DNA from: Roseovarius arcticus
Lineage (GTDB): Bacteria > Pseudomonadota > Alphaproteobacteria > Rhodobacterales > Rhodobacteraceae
Assembly: GCF_006125015.1 (NCBI RefSeq)
Contig: NZ_SZZN01000001.1
Coordinates: 992,001 to 1,056,000, forward strand
Reading direction: 5' to 3'
Length of the DNA stretch: 64,000 bases
Every line of letters begins with the position of its first letter. Position 1 is the stretch's first letter. Of this stretch, positions 10,390-19,565 are shown one piece after another. The notes beneath the pieces are model-generated. The model was not told the origin of the DNA. It made no database searches and saw nothing but the letters and a program-made list of their open reading frames with translations. Position numbers and translations under genes: made by a program.

Positions 10390-11159
10390 TGCTGCTGGCG
10401 ATTGATTGCGGGAACACCAACACAGTCTTTTCCATCTGGGACGGATCGGAATTCCTCTGCACGCTGCGAACATCAACGCATCATGCGCGCACGGCGGACG
10501 CGTATTTCACATGGTATCACACGCTGGTCACGCATTATGGGATCAATGTCGACATTACCGATGTCATCATTTCGTCCACGGTTCCGCGCGTGGTGTTCAA
10601 CCTACGCGTCTTCGCCGACCGCTTCTTTGGCTGCCGCCCGATGGTGGTGGGCAAGCCTGAATGCGCGCTTCCGGTGCCACCGCGCGTCGATGCGGGCACG
10701 CTGGTGGGGCCGGACCGGCTGGTTAATACCGCAGGGGCCTATTCGCGCCATGGCGGCGATCTGATCGTGGTTGATTTCGGCACGGCCACTACATTTGACG
10801 TGGTGGCCAGTGACGGCGCCTACGTCGGAGGCGTGATCGCGCCGGGGGTGAACCTTAGCCTTGAGGCGCTGCATCTGGCCGCTGCGGCGTTGCCGCACGT
10901 GGATGTGACCATGCCGCCGCGCGTCATCGGGACAAATACGGTCGACTGTATGCAGTCAGGCGTCTATTGGGGCTATATCGGGCTAGTAAGAGGCCTATGT
11001 GAAAAAATCCGGGCCGAATATGCGCGCCCGATGAAAGTGATTGGCACCGGCGGACTGGCACCGCTCTTCGCCCAAGGGGCCGACCTTTTCGATGAAATTG
11101 AAGATGATCTGACAATGCACGGCCTGACCGTGATCCATGAATACAACAAGAAAGGCTAA
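10389..11159 (+). CDS. coaX: type III pantothenate kinase
   Basis: A 256-residue ASKHA-fold kinase that phosphorylates pantothenate in the first step of CoA synthesis. The N-terminal phosphate loop DCGNTNT, the GPDRL segment and the DFGTATTFDV stretch are diagnostic of CoaX rather than CoaA. It overlaps birA by one base and lies six bases before rnj. The birA-coaX-rnj order is a familiar alphaproteobacterial arrangement. Confidence 0.95.
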   Translation: MLLAIDCGNTNTVFSIWDGSEFLCTLRTSTHHARTADAYFTWYHTLVTHYGINVDITDVIISSTVPRVVFNLRVFADRFFGCRPMVVGKPECALPVPPRVDAGTLVGPDRLVNTAGAYSRHGGDLIVVDFGTATTFDVVASDGAYVGGVIAPGVNLSLEALHLAAAALPHVDVTMPPRVIGTNTVDCMQSGVYWGYIGLVRGLCEKIRAEYARPMKVIGTGGLAPLFAQGADLFDEIEDDLTMHGLTVIHEYNKKG

Positions 11160-11165
11160 CGCCGA

Positions 11166-12833
11166 ATGAGCAACGAACGAGTGATCTACCTGCCCCTGGG
11201 AGGGGCGGGCGAAATTGGCATGAACGCATATGTCTATGGCTATGGCAAACCCGGCAAGGAAAAGCTGATCCTGGTCGATCTGGGCGTCACCTTCCCCGAT
11301 ATGGACACGAGTCCCGGTGTTGACCTGATCCTGCCGGACATGACTTGGCTGATTAAACGCAAGAACGATCTGGAGGCGATTTTCGTCACGCACGCGCATG
11401 AGGATCATGTCGGCGCCGTCGCCCACTATTATTCGCAACTGGACGCGCCGATCTATGCCCGCGCCTTTACCGCCAATATCGCGCGGCGCAAGCTGGCCGA
11501 GCATGGTCACCCCGAAAAGGCGGTCAAGGTCGTCTCGCCCTGGCCCAAGATGACAGATGCCGGTCCGTTCAAGGTGAGTTTCGTGCCGATTTCGCACTCG
11601 ATCCCCGAAAGCTCGGGCCTTGTGATCGACACGCCCAAAGGCCGCATCGTGCATTCTGGCGACTTCAAGATCGACACCGATCCGGGCGTTGGCGAGGCGT
11701 TTAACCATGCGATGTTCGAGGAAATCGCCAAGGACGGCGTTTTGGCGCTAATGTGCGATTCAACCAACGTCTTTAGCACAAATGAGGGACGGTCCGAGGC
11801 AACAGTTGGCCCCGAGATCGAGAAGCTGGTGGCATCCGCCAAGGGGATGATCGCCGCGACGACATTTGCCAGCAACGTGGCCCGCGTGAAAACGTTGGCC
11901 GAGGCGGGACAGCGTGCTGGCCGTAGCGTGTGCCTGATGGGCCGCGCCATGCGCCGTATGGTCGATGCATCAATCGAGACTGGCGTTTTAAAGAAATTCC
12001 CAGCCACGATCACCCCCGAGGAGGCCAAGACCCTGCCGCGCGAGAGCGTTATGCTGATTGTCACCGGATCGCAGGGCGAGCGTCGCGCCGCGTCCGCGCA
12101 ACTGGCCAACGGCAAGTATCAGGGGATCAAGATGAAGCAGGGGGATACGTTTCTCTTTTCATCCAAGACGATCCCCGGCAATGAGCGCGGCGTCATTCGC
12201 ATCATGAACCAGTTTTCGGAAAAAGGCGTCGATATCGTTGACGACGATGCCGGGCGCTATCACGTGTCGGGTCACGCAAATCGCCCCGATATCGAAAAGA
12301 TGCACGAGCTGATCAAGCCTCAGATGGTTGTGCCGATGCACGGCGAGCATCGCCACCTGCGCGAGCATGTGAAAATCTGCGAGGCCAAGCGTCTGCGCGG
12401 TGTGATGGCTGTGAATGGCATGATGATTGACCTAACGGCACAGACACCTGTCGTGGTCGAGCATATCGAAACGGGGCGGACTTATCTGGACGGCTCTGTC
12501 CGTGTTGGCGCACTGGACGGCGTCGTGCGCGACCGTATTCGCATGGCTTTGAACGGGCACATCACGGTCAATATCATCCTTGATGATGACAACGAGAGCC
12601 TTGGCGATCCCTGGTGCGAAATCAAGGGCTTGGCCGAGACAGGGACATCCGGCGCGCCGCTTCTGGATGTGTTGGAAGAGGATCTGAGCCAGTTCCTAGG
12701 CCGCGCTCCCGCGCGTCTGCGGGCCGATGACGACAAGCTAGAGGAAGAGCTGCGCCGCGTTGCGCGCCAATCCGCCAGCGGCGAGATCGGCAAGAAGCCT
12801 GAGGTGACGGTGATCATCAGCCGTCTCACCTGA
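11166..12833 (+). CDS. rnj: ribonuclease J
   Basis: A 555-residue metallo-beta-lactamase/beta-CASP ribonuclease with 5'-3' exo- and endonuclease activity, used in mRNA decay and rRNA maturation. The zinc motif H76-A-H78-E-D80-H81 is complete, as are the SGDFKID stretch, the SGHANRPD beta-CASP region and the PMHGEHRHLREH motif. The C-terminal dimerisation domain is of normal length. The ATG lies six bases after coaX with an AAAGG site. Alphaproteobacteria usually have RNase J alongside RNase E. Confidence 0.95.
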   Translation: MSNERVIYLPLGGAGEIGMNAYVYGYGKPGKEKLILVDLGVTFPDMDTSPGVDLILPDMTWLIKRKNDLEAIFVTHAHEDHVGAVAHYYSQLDAPIYARAFTANIARRKLAEHGHPEKAVKVVSPWPKMTDAGPFKVSFVPISHSIPESSGLVIDTPKGRIVHSGDFKIDTDPGVGEAFNHAMFEEIAKDGVLALMCDSTNVFSTNEGRSEATVGPEIEKLVASAKGMIAATTFASNVARVKTLAEAGQRAGRSVCLMGRAMRRMVDASIETGVLKKFPATITPEEAKTLPRESVMLIVTGSQGERRAASAQLANGKYQGIKMKQGDTFLFSSKTIPGNERGVIRIMNQFSEKGVDIVDDDAGRYHVSGHANRPDIEKMHELIKPQMVVPMHGEHRHLREHVKICEAKRLRGVMAVNGMMIDLTAQTPVVVEHIETGRTYLDGSVRVGALDGVVRDRIRMALNGHITVNIILDDDNESLGDPWCEIKGLAETGTSGAPLLDVLEEDLSQFLGRAPARLRADDDKLEEELRRVARQSASGEIGKKPEVTVIISRLT

Positions 12834-12860
12834 GACGGCGCTAACCCGGCGCTAGACAAG

Positions 12861-12897
12861 AAAACGCCCCGGCCATTTTAGGTGGTCGGGGCGTTTT
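12861..12897. terminator. bidirectional intrinsic terminator between rnj and the DEAD-box gene
   Basis: A perfect AAAACGCCCCG / CGGGGCGTTTT inverted repeat with a GC-rich inner stem. The arms supply a T-run on both strands. It sits between the ends of two convergent genes and so can serve both. Confidence 0.85.
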
Positions 12898-12939
12898 GCG
12901 TTTTGGACGTCTGCTTGGGCCGGAGGCGGCCACCCAGAA

Positions 12940-14511
12940 TTAATCTGGGCGGCGATCCTCAAAGCTGAGCGCGATAAAGCTAGGCATGTGATCGCCCATT
13001 CCGACGACCTTGTTGTGGTCATTGCCACCGCCGCCACCACCACCCGAGCGACCGCGCCCACCGCGGCTGCGCGAACGGGATGGCTTCGCGTCTTGCTGTG
13101 CATCGGGTGCGGGCGCGTTGTCGTTGGCGCGCTGCGCCTGCTCAGGTTGCTGCTGCGGTTGCTGCGGCTCGGCCTGCTGAGGGGCAGACTGCTGCGGCTC
13201 AGACTGCGGCGCCTCCTCGGTCACGGCAGGGGTGTCCACGACGGCCTGTGCTTCGACAGGCTGCGCCTCTTCGGGCTTCTTGCGGCTGCGCGACCGGCGC
13301 GGCTTGGACGGCTTGTCGCCGCCGTCTGCCTCTACCGGCGCAGGAGCCACCTCGGCAGGCTGGCCCAATGGGTTTGCCAAGCGCGGGATGGTCTTTTGGA
13401 TCAAAGCTTCGATAGCCGCCATATTTTTCTCGTCCTTCGGCGCGCAGATCATCATCGCCTTGCCGTCGCGTCCCGCGCGGCCTGTGCGGCCGATACGATG
13501 GACGTAATCTTCGGGGTGCGATGGCACGTCAAAGTTGAACACATGGCTGACCGCCGGGACGTCCAGACCGCGCGCGGCCACATCAGAGGCAACGAGGATG
13601 CGAAGATCGCCCGCACGAAAGCCGTCAAGCGTGCGTGTGCGCTGGCTCTGCTCCAGATCGCCGTGAATAGGTGCGGCGTCATAGCCGTGCTTTTTCAGCG
13701 ACTTGGCGACTGCGTCGACGTCAATCTTGCGATTGCAGAACACGATGGCGTTGGTGCACTTGTCGCCCTCGCCGTCGATCATCTTGCGCAGGACATTCCG
13801 CTTTTCGGTGGCCTCGCCGCCGCGCCGGGCGGCCCGGAACATGACGACGCCTTGTTCAATGGTTTCGCTTGCAGTGGCTTGGCGCGCGACCTCGACCCGC
13901 TCGGGATTGCTGAGGAAGGTGTTGGTGATGCGCTCAATCTCAGGCGCCATCGTCGCGCTGAAAAACAGCGTCTGGCGCGTGAAGGGCGTCAGGCTGAAGA
14001 TCCGCTCAATATCTGGGATGAAACCCATGTCCAGCATGCGGTCAGCCTCGTCGACGACCATGATCTGCACGCCGGTCAGCAGCAGCTTGCCGCGCTCAAA
14101 ATGGTCCAGAAGGCGGCCGGGCGTGGCGATCAGGACGTCGACGCCCTTGTCGATCAGCTTGTCCTGCTCCTTGAACGACACACCGCCAATCAGCAGCGCC
14201 TTGGTCAGCTTCACATGCTTGGAATAGGTGTCGAAATTCTCGGCCACCTGCGCCGCTAATTCGCGCGTGGGGCATAGCACCAACGAACGGGGCATGCGCG
14301 CCCGCGCCCTGCCGCGCGCCAGTAGCGTGATCATAGGGAGCACGAAACCAGCCGTCTTGCCCGTGCCGGTCTGAGCGATGCCCAAAACGTCACGTCCCTC
14401 AAGCGCGGGGGGAATCGCGCCGGCCTGAATGGGTGTGGGGGTGGTGTACCCGGCCTCGTCGATGGCCTTGAGTACTTTGGGGCTCAGATTGAGATCAGAA
14501 AATTTTGTCAT
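12940..14511 (-). CDS. DEAD-box RNA helicase, RhlE-like
   Basis: A 523-residue ATP-dependent RNA helicase. In order it carries a Q motif (TPTPIQ, about residue 25), Walker A AQTGTGKT (46-53), PTRELAAQ, DEAD in VVDEADRMLDMGF, SAT, the ARGLDVPAV region and HRIGRTGRAGR. The RecA-like core ends near residue 370. The rest is a disordered tail rich in Lys/Arg, then Gln/Pro/Glu, then RSRGGRGRSGGGG, as in RNA-chaperone helicases that associate with ribosomes or the degradosome. The start MTKFSDLNLS is chosen; an in-frame ATG 102 bases upstream gives an unlikely basic leader. The 5' leader is long. Confidence 0.93.
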   Translation of the reverse strand: MTKFSDLNLSPKVLKAIDEAGYTTPTPIQAGAIPPALEGRDVLGIAQTGTGKTAGFVLPMITLLARGRARARMPRSLVLCPTRELAAQVAENFDTYSKHVKLTKALLIGGVSFKEQDKLIDKGVDVLIATPGRLLDHFERGKLLLTGVQIMVVDEADRMLDMGFIPDIERIFSLTPFTRQTLFFSATMAPEIERITNTFLSNPERVEVARQATASETIEQGVVMFRAARRGGEATEKRNVLRKMIDGEGDKCTNAIVFCNRKIDVDAVAKSLKKHGYDAAPIHGDLEQSQRTRTLDGFRAGDLRILVASDVAARGLDVPAVSHVFNFDVPSHPEDYVHRIGRTGRAGRDGKAMMICAPKDEKNMAAIEALIQKTIPRLANPLGQPAEVAPAPVEADGGDKPSKPRRSRSRKKPEEAQPVEAQAVVDTPAVTEEAPQSEPQQSAPQQAEPQQPQQQPEQAQRANDNAPAPDAQQDAKPSRSRSRGGRGRSGGGGGGGNDHNKVVGMGDHMPSFIALSFEDRRPD

Positions 14512-14612
14512 GTATATCCGTGGCTTACGGACACGACTTGGCCCGTACGTCTGATTGGGTCCAGGCCCGTACGGCCCTGTGGTTCTCCACATATGGGGAC
14601 CCTTGGGGCGCA

Positions 14613-14640
14613 TTTATCCCATGTTTGGGCAAATGGTCAA
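14613..14640 (-). promoter_or_regulatory. candidate promoter of the DEAD-box helicase
   Basis: On the minus strand TTGACC is followed 16 bases later by GATAAA, about 100 bases before the helicase ATG. The TTGACC lies in a 9-base direct repeat (TGGTCAATC on the plus strand at 14634 and 14658). The resulting leader of roughly 95 bases contains two copies of GGCCCGTACG (14540, 14564). Long leaders are common for cold-induced helicases, but temperature control is not shown here. Confidence 0.4.
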
Positions 14641-14734
14641 TCGGCTGCGCTATAAGGTGGTCAATCAGCCGCATTTCGCCCTGATTGTCACGATTTGAGC
14701 ACTAATTGGGTTTTCCTGCAATTTCGTGCCCCCC

Positions 14735-15172
14735 TCATACGTCCATCCAGATCGTCACGGGCCCGTCATTTGTCAGCGCGACCTGCATTGAGGCACCGAA
14801 GCGACCGGTTTCGCATGGCACGCCGTGTGCGCGCAGGCTTTGGGTGAAATGCTCGTAGAGCGCGCGCCCCTCGTCCGGCGGGGCGGCGGCAGAGAAGCCG
14901 GGACGATTGCCGCTGCGTGTGTCGGCGGCCAGGGTAAACTGGCTGACGACCAGCGCGCTGCCGCCTATGTCCTGAACTGAGAGGTTCATCTTGTCCGCGC
15001 TGTCGGTGAAAATCCGCAGCTTGGCGATCTTGGCGGCCAGTGCGTCCGCGCGGGCGGCATCGTCGCCCTGCATCGCGCAGACAAGGACCAGCAAGCCGGG
15101 TCCGGTGCTGCCTATGATTTGGCCGTTCACTGTGACAGATGCGCTGGTGACGCGTTGGATCAAGGCGCGCAT
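14735..15172 (-). CDS. dtd: D-aminoacyl-tRNA deacylase
   Basis: A 145-residue DTD enzyme that removes D-amino acids (and Gly mischarged on tRNA-Ala) from tRNAs. The two signature motifs are present: SQFTL in the middle and the cross-subunit NDGPVT near the C-terminus (the family usually has NxGPVT). Length and start ([15 protein letters not shown]) match the family. It follows an EamA transporter gene by 46 bases on the same strand. Confidence 0.95.
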   Translation of the reverse strand: MRALIQRVTSASVTVNGQIIGSTGPGLLVLVCAMQGDDAARADALAAKIAKLRIFTDSADKMNLSVQDIGGSALVVSQFTLAADTRSGNRPGFSAAAPPDEGRALYEHFTQSLRAHGVPCETGRFGASMQVALTNDGPVTIWMDV

Positions 15173-15218
15173 GGGCGGCTCCTTTTGAGGGGTGTGCTGG
15201 GCGCCCGCAGCACAGCGC

Positions 15219-16118
15219 TCATCGCCGCCACCGCAGCGCGCGCCCGTCGGTCACGATAATCCCAAGGGCGATAACGCCAAAGCCGATCAGCGCCGACGCG
15301 CTTAGCACTTCGCCCAGAAAGGCAGCGCCGAGGCTGACGGCGAACGGCGGGATCAGAAGCGTGACCAGCATCAGGTTTCCCGAGCCTACCCGCGCCAGAA
15401 TCGCAAAATAGAGCAGATAGGCGAGGGAGGTCGACAGAACGGCAAGCCCCAAAAGCGCGGCCCACGTGCCCGGCGACAGATCGACACGCGGCACGCCGTC
15501 GACCATTAGCACGACAGGCACCATGATTAAGGTGCCGCCAGCAACCATCCCTAAGGCGTTCATCTGAAGTGTTTGGCCCGACAGGTAAATACGCGCCCAG
15601 CACCCCGCCAACGCATAGCAAAGCGCCGCGCCAATGATCGCGAGCTGCGCCATATCGCGCGGGTCCCACGCGTGCAGGACGCTTGGCCCCATCACAACGG
15701 CCACACCAGCGAGGCCGAGCGCTGCGCCCGCGATCTTGGGCGCGGTCAGCGGCTCGTCTCTCAGCAGGATGCCCGCCGCAACCGCGCCAAAGACAGCAGT
15801 GGTCCCAATCAGGATTGAGGCAAGACCGGCCTCAATGCGGGTCTGGCCCCACACGATTAGCGAAAAGGGCAGCGCATTGTTCAGCCCGCCCATTACAAGA
15901 TACGCACCCCAAATGCGCGGACTGCGCGGCAGCGGGATGCGGCGCAAGCGCACCACCAGTGCAAGGATAGGCAACGCCCATAGCAGGCGGTGCAGCGCGA
16001 TCGTCAGCGGCGGCACCTCGCGCAGTGCAATTTCCGCAAATACAAATGAGCCGCCCCAAATCGCAGCGAGCAGAATCAACATGATAGCAGAGGCCGGGGT
16101 GATGTTATGGGATGTCAT
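15219..16118 (-). CDS. EamA/DMT-family permease
   Basis: A 299-residue inner-membrane transporter of the drug/metabolite superfamily. It has ten predicted helices in two EamA repeats, with typical starts of each half ([16 protein letters not shown] near residue 20 and [14 protein letters not shown] near 160). I chose the start [10 protein letters not shown]; the 40-residue in-frame extension upstream is charged and without homology features. The substrate cannot be told from sequence. It lies between the zinc-ribbon gene and dtd. Confidence 0.85.
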   Translation of the reverse strand: MTSHNITPASAIMLILLAAIWGGSFVFAEIALREVPPLTIALHRLLWALPILALVVRLRRIPLPRSPRIWGAYLVMGGLNNALPFSLIVWGQTRIEAGLASILIGTTAVFGAVAAGILLRDEPLTAPKIAGAALGLAGVAVVMGPSVLHAWDPRDMAQLAIIGAALCYALAGCWARIYLSGQTLQMNALGMVAGGTLIMVPVVLMVDGVPRVDLSPGTWAALLGLAVLSTSLAYLLYFAILARVGSGNLMLVTLLIPPFAVSLGAAFLGEVLSASALIGFGVIALGIIVTDGRALRWRR

Positions 16119-16194
16119 AACGGCCAGATGCCCTGCCGCAGCCGCGCGGCGCGACCCGTTTCCTGCGCAATAGGCACCTTGGACGGAATATGCG

Positions 16195-17340
16195 TCAAAG
16201 CGCGCCCTGTTGCACGGCCATGGCAAAGCCGACAGCACCGGCGATCAAAAGACCGACCAGAACGGCAAAGGCGATCTTCCATGCCGACCAAGGACGCTCG
16301 CCCTGCACGCGGCCAGTGCGGCCATTAACGACAAAGCGATAGCTGCGTCCGCGATATTTGTAAGCGGCCATCCAGACGGGCAGCAGGATATGTTTGAACG
16401 AGGCGTCGTCGACTTGCGTCTCGACCGCGTGGATACGCTGGCGATCGCCGCCAATGTCGAATTTCACGTCGCGCGCGATGACGTTGTCCATATGCACGCG
16501 CGCCTCGACATAGCCGTCCTTGAGCGGAACAGTATACGCCTCGGCGGCAAAACCGGCGAGGTATTCGGGGTTATATGGCTCCAGCGCGCCCAGATCCCAA
16601 GGCGGCAGGCCGTCGGTATAGCGCTTGGGCAGAGCGTGCGAGGCTAGAACCAGAATATCATCAAAGGCGCGCGCCACGCGGCCAGACACGCTGCGCCAAC
16701 GCACCTTGGCCACGCGGATGGTCTGCCGTTTGCCGTCGCGCATCACTGTGCGCGTCTCGTAATAGACCGTGCCGCGCTCACCGCGATATTGCGAGCGTGT
16801 GGCCGCGTCGAAGGTCCAATACGGCACATAGATGCCGTCCAGTTTGCGGCCCTTGCGCGCGTAATCCTTGAGGCCTGAGGGCGCGAACCACAGCTTGCCC
16901 AGCCAGTCGGCCATGGCGTTATGCGCCGTCTTTTCGTCTAGGCCGAAGGGCAGAACGCCGCGCGGCTTGATCCGCCGCTGGGTGCCTGTCCCGGCGACCA
17001 TGGGCGTCGCGCAAAACGGACATTCGCCCGCGTGGCTATCACCCGCCAAGGCGACCTCGGCGCCGCAATTGGGGCACGATAGCAGGGCGCGCGTCTCAGT
17101 TTCGGCGCTAGCCTCGGGCGCGGCGAGGGCAGCGGCCAGATCTTGTTCGTTCAGGGTGTTTTCCCACGGGCCGGGGCCTGCGATCTCTTCGCGGTTGCCG
17201 CAGAAGTCGCATATCAGCGCGCCGCCGCCTTGGCCGCCATCCACACCGCTGCCCGGTGCATAGCGCATGTCAGCACCGCAGGTGTCGCAAGGGAAGCGGT
17301 GCTGTGCAGCGGCGTCTTTGCCGGGGGCGGGCGAGGGCAT
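16195..17340 (-). CDS. zinc-ribbon protein with C-terminal membrane anchor
   Basis: A 381-residue protein with four CxxC knuckles, forming two TFIIB-like zinc ribbons: Cys 18/21 with 44/47, and Cys 89/92 with 107/110. A roughly 220-residue soluble region without known catalytic motif follows, then one transmembrane helix at about 354-375. Databases often label such proteins primosomal N'-like or TFIIB-type zinc ribbon; no helicase motif is present here. It lies 51 bases downstream of the SPFH gene. A zinc-ribbon membrane protein beside an SPFH protein resembles the Bacillus YdjG/YdjI pair, which suggests a membrane-stress scaffold. That comparison is inference. Confidence 0.8.
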   Translation of the reverse strand: MPSPAPGKDAAAQHRFPCDTCGADMRYAPGSGVDGGQGGGALICDFCGNREEIAGPGPWENTLNEQDLAAALAAPEASAETETRALLSCPNCGAEVALAGDSHAGECPFCATPMVAGTGTQRRIKPRGVLPFGLDEKTAHNAMADWLGKLWFAPSGLKDYARKGRKLDGIYVPYWTFDAATRSQYRGERGTVYYETRTVMRDGKRQTIRVAKVRWRSVSGRVARAFDDILVLASHALPKRYTDGLPPWDLGALEPYNPEYLAGFAAEAYTVPLKDGYVEARVHMDNVIARDVKFDIGGDRQRIHAVETQVDDASFKHILLPVWMAAYKYRGRSYRFVVNGRTGRVQGERPWSAWKIAFAVLVGLLIAGAVGFAMAVQQGAL

Positions 17341-17391
17341 GAGGTGGCCGATTTGGTCTGGGGGTGGATAAAACGGTGAAAGCCGAAGATT

Positions 17392-18519
17392 TTAGGCAGG
17401 CGGCGGGGGCGGCGGCATCACGGTAAAGAGTTGCGCCAACTCGGCCACGTCCTCGGCAGGTAGCCAGCCGTCTTGGCCGGCTGTCCAGACCATTGCGCTG
17501 CGCGCCAGTTCGCCGTTTCCTGCCATGCGGCCCATCGCGGCGCGCGAGTATGGCCCGCGCGTCTCGCCGTTCTCGGCGATGTGCCAGACCCGCTCGGGGG
17601 TGGGCGCCGGCGGTGGCGACTGAGAAGCCGACTGCGGCGATTGCGCCGGGCGCGGACCCCATGGGCCCGATTGCCCTGCCAACTGCTGCGCCATTGCCAT
17701 GCCCATTCCCATACCAAGGCCAGCACCCATGCCGCCGCCGGACGGATTGCTCGCTGCTTCGGTCATGGCCTCTGCTGCTGAATACTGCGTGTAGGCACCC
17801 AAATCACCAGCAAGGCCAACGGACGTCCGCTTGTCCAATGCCTTCTCGACTGCGGGCGGCAGTGAGATATTCTCGATATAGAGCTCGGGGATGGTCAGGC
17901 CGTACGCGTCGATTGTCTGGCTGATGGCGGCTGCCACCAGCTTGCCCAGATCGGCGGTATTGGCGGCCATGTCCAGCACCGGGATGCCGGATGAGGCGAT
18001 TGCGCGGCTGAACTCCTGCACGATGATATTGCGAATCTGGTAGCTGATCTCGTCCATTGTGAATTCGCCGTCAGTGCCGACGATTTCCTGCAAGAAGCGG
18101 GCCGGATCGGTCACGCGCACCGTGTAAGTGCCGAACGCCCGGATACGCGTCGGGCCAAATTCGGGATCACGCAGCATGATGGGGTTCTTCGTGCCCCATT
18201 TCAGATTGTTAAAGCGCGTCGTGTTGACGAAATAGACCTCAGACTTGAACGGGCTTTTGAACCCATGATCCCAGTGCTGGAGCGTCGTCATCACCGGCAT
18301 GTTATTCGTCTCAAGCATATATAGGCCCGGCGTGAACACATCGGCCAATTGCCCCTCGTGCACGAATACGGCGGCCTGCCCCTCGCGGACGGTCAGCTTG
18401 GCGCCATACTTGATCTCATGGCCCTCGCGCTGAAAACGCCAGACCATGGTATCGCGGGTGTCGTCCGTCCAGTGAATGACGTCGATGAATTCGCCGGTCA
18501 GAAAATCGAAAATGCCCAT
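17392..18519 (-). CDS. SPFH-domain protein with C-terminal GYF_2 domain
   Basis: A 375-residue protein. Residues 1-230 form an SPFH (Band 7) domain of the YdjI/virion-core-like group, beginning MGIFDFLTGEFIDVIHW and containing an LTVREGQAAVFVHEGQ strand region. The domain has no N-terminal membrane helix. A Gly/Met-rich linker (about 260-280) and a Pro/Ser/Gln linker (about 290-308) lead to a GYF_2 domain at 310-365 (VWHIAENGETRGPYSR...GWLPAEDV), which usually binds proline-rich partners. The tail is PPPPPP, which could bind its own GYF_2 domain or that of a neighbouring subunit. AAGGA precedes the start. The gene lies between the DUF2927 and zinc-ribbon genes. Confidence 0.85.
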   Translation of the reverse strand: MGIFDFLTGEFIDVIHWTDDTRDTMVWRFQREGHEIKYGAKLTVREGQAAVFVHEGQLADVFTPGLYMLETNNMPVMTTLQHWDHGFKSPFKSEVYFVNTTRFNNLKWGTKNPIMLRDPEFGPTRIRAFGTYTVRVTDPARFLQEIVGTDGEFTMDEISYQIRNIIVQEFSRAIASSGIPVLDMAANTADLGKLVAAAISQTIDAYGLTIPELYIENISLPPAVEKALDKRTSVGLAGDLGAYTQYSAAEAMTEAASNPSGGGMGAGLGMGMGMAMAQQLAGQSGPWGPRPAQSPQSASQSPPPAPTPERVWHIAENGETRGPYSRAAMGRMAGNGELARSAMVWTAGQDGWLPAEDVAELAQLFTVMPPPPPPA

Positions 18520-18599
18520 GGCGTGTAGTCCTTCATCGGGTTGAGTTGCGGCAGAGTGAAGCATATCTGCCCCTCGCTGCCAAGCGAGAGGCGGCTGGT

Positions 18600-19559
18600 T
18601 TAGCTGTTCCCGCCGCGCCTTTCAGCGATCAGCTGGGTCAGGATCGGGCGCGCAACGTCAAAGCTCATCCCCGGTTTCAGGCGCGGGGAATAAAGCAGGC
18701 GCAGCAACTCCTCGTCATGGGTGGTCAGCAGCGCGAATTCGTCATCATCGTTAAAGATCGAGGGCCGCGCGCGCGGGCTGTCATTGGCAAGGCCGAGGCC
18801 CTGCGCCAGTTCCTCATGAATGCAGGACTTGCGCAGTAAATCAGGATGCTCGGACCGCACAAAGGCGATGGCGCGGCGATAGGTGTAGTCGTCATTATTG
18901 CCGGAAAACGCGACCACGAGGCAATGGATCGAGCGCGGTAGCGTGCGAAAAAGATCCAGCGAGGCAGGGCTGATGTTGGGCACCAGCGCGCGGATGCGGT
19001 TTATCGCCTGTTCGCGGTCATCCTCGCCCATAAAAAGGACGTTAAAATTGGCCGCAGCCCCGGCGTCAGCGGTGATCGAATGGCCTGTCACGCGCGCAAG
19101 GCGGGCCGCATAGTCCGTGACCATCGCCGTGTCGATCTTGCGCTGCGCAAGAGGGACGGACGCGCCAAATTCGGTCGTCATGCGCACCGGGACAGTCCAT
19201 TTGCGCAGGCCGCCCGAGCGGCCATCGGCGGGGGTCAGCCCCCGGTCGCGCGCGTATTCATCGTGAAAGGCAATCGCCTCAAAATTGCGCATCAGGTCGG
19301 TGTCTGTATAGGGCGTGTCGATACCGCCGCCGCCTGTGCGCAGCAGCCCTTGCGCCAGCAGACTGGCCTGAACCCGGCTGTAATGCGCGGCAAGGATCTG
19401 GCTGCGCTCCGACGGGGGTTTCTGAGTGGCGGCCACCGGCTTTAGCGCTGATGGCCGCGCCTCCGGCTTGGTCGCGGGCGGCGGCGTCATGTCGGCGCAG
19501 GCGGCGAACATCGCAAGGCTCGCCGCGCCGCAAAGCGCCCTAAGTATACCCGCCCGCAT
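18600..19559 (-). CDS. DUF2927 lipoprotein with HEExxQGLGL motif
   Basis: A 319-residue exported lipoprotein (lipobox MFAAC, Cys 21) followed by a Pro-rich spacer and a DUF2927 domain. The segment H248-E-E-L-A-Q-G-L-G-L resembles the zinc-binding helix of gluzincin/metzincin proteases, but with Gln where the second His would stand. The domain may therefore be a degenerate or non-canonical metallopeptidase. A second His-Asp-Glu-Glu segment follows at about 281-284. The start lies six bases after the telA stop, which indicates a shared transcript with TelA. Confidence 0.78.
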   Translation of the reverse strand: MRAGILRALCGAASLAMFAACADMTPPPATKPEARPSALKPVAATQKPPSERSQILAAHYSRVQASLLAQGLLRTGGGGIDTPYTDTDLMRNFEAIAFHDEYARDRGLTPADGRSGGLRKWTVPVRMTTEFGASVPLAQRKIDTAMVTDYAARLARVTGHSITADAGAAANFNVLFMGEDDREQAINRIRALVPNISPASLDLFRTLPRSIHCLVVAFSGNNDDYTYRRAIAFVRSEHPDLLRKSCIHEELAQGLGLANDSPRARPSIFNDDDEFALLTTHDEELLRLLYSPRLKPGMSFDVARPILTQLIAERRGGNS

Positions 19560-19565
19560 GACCGC

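Noticed and set aside
12988..14259. 423-codon open frame on the plus strand opposite the DEAD-box gene
   Set aside because: It is the antisense shadow of a GC-rich gene; the translation is Arg/Leu-rich without family features, and the helicase on the other strand is complete.
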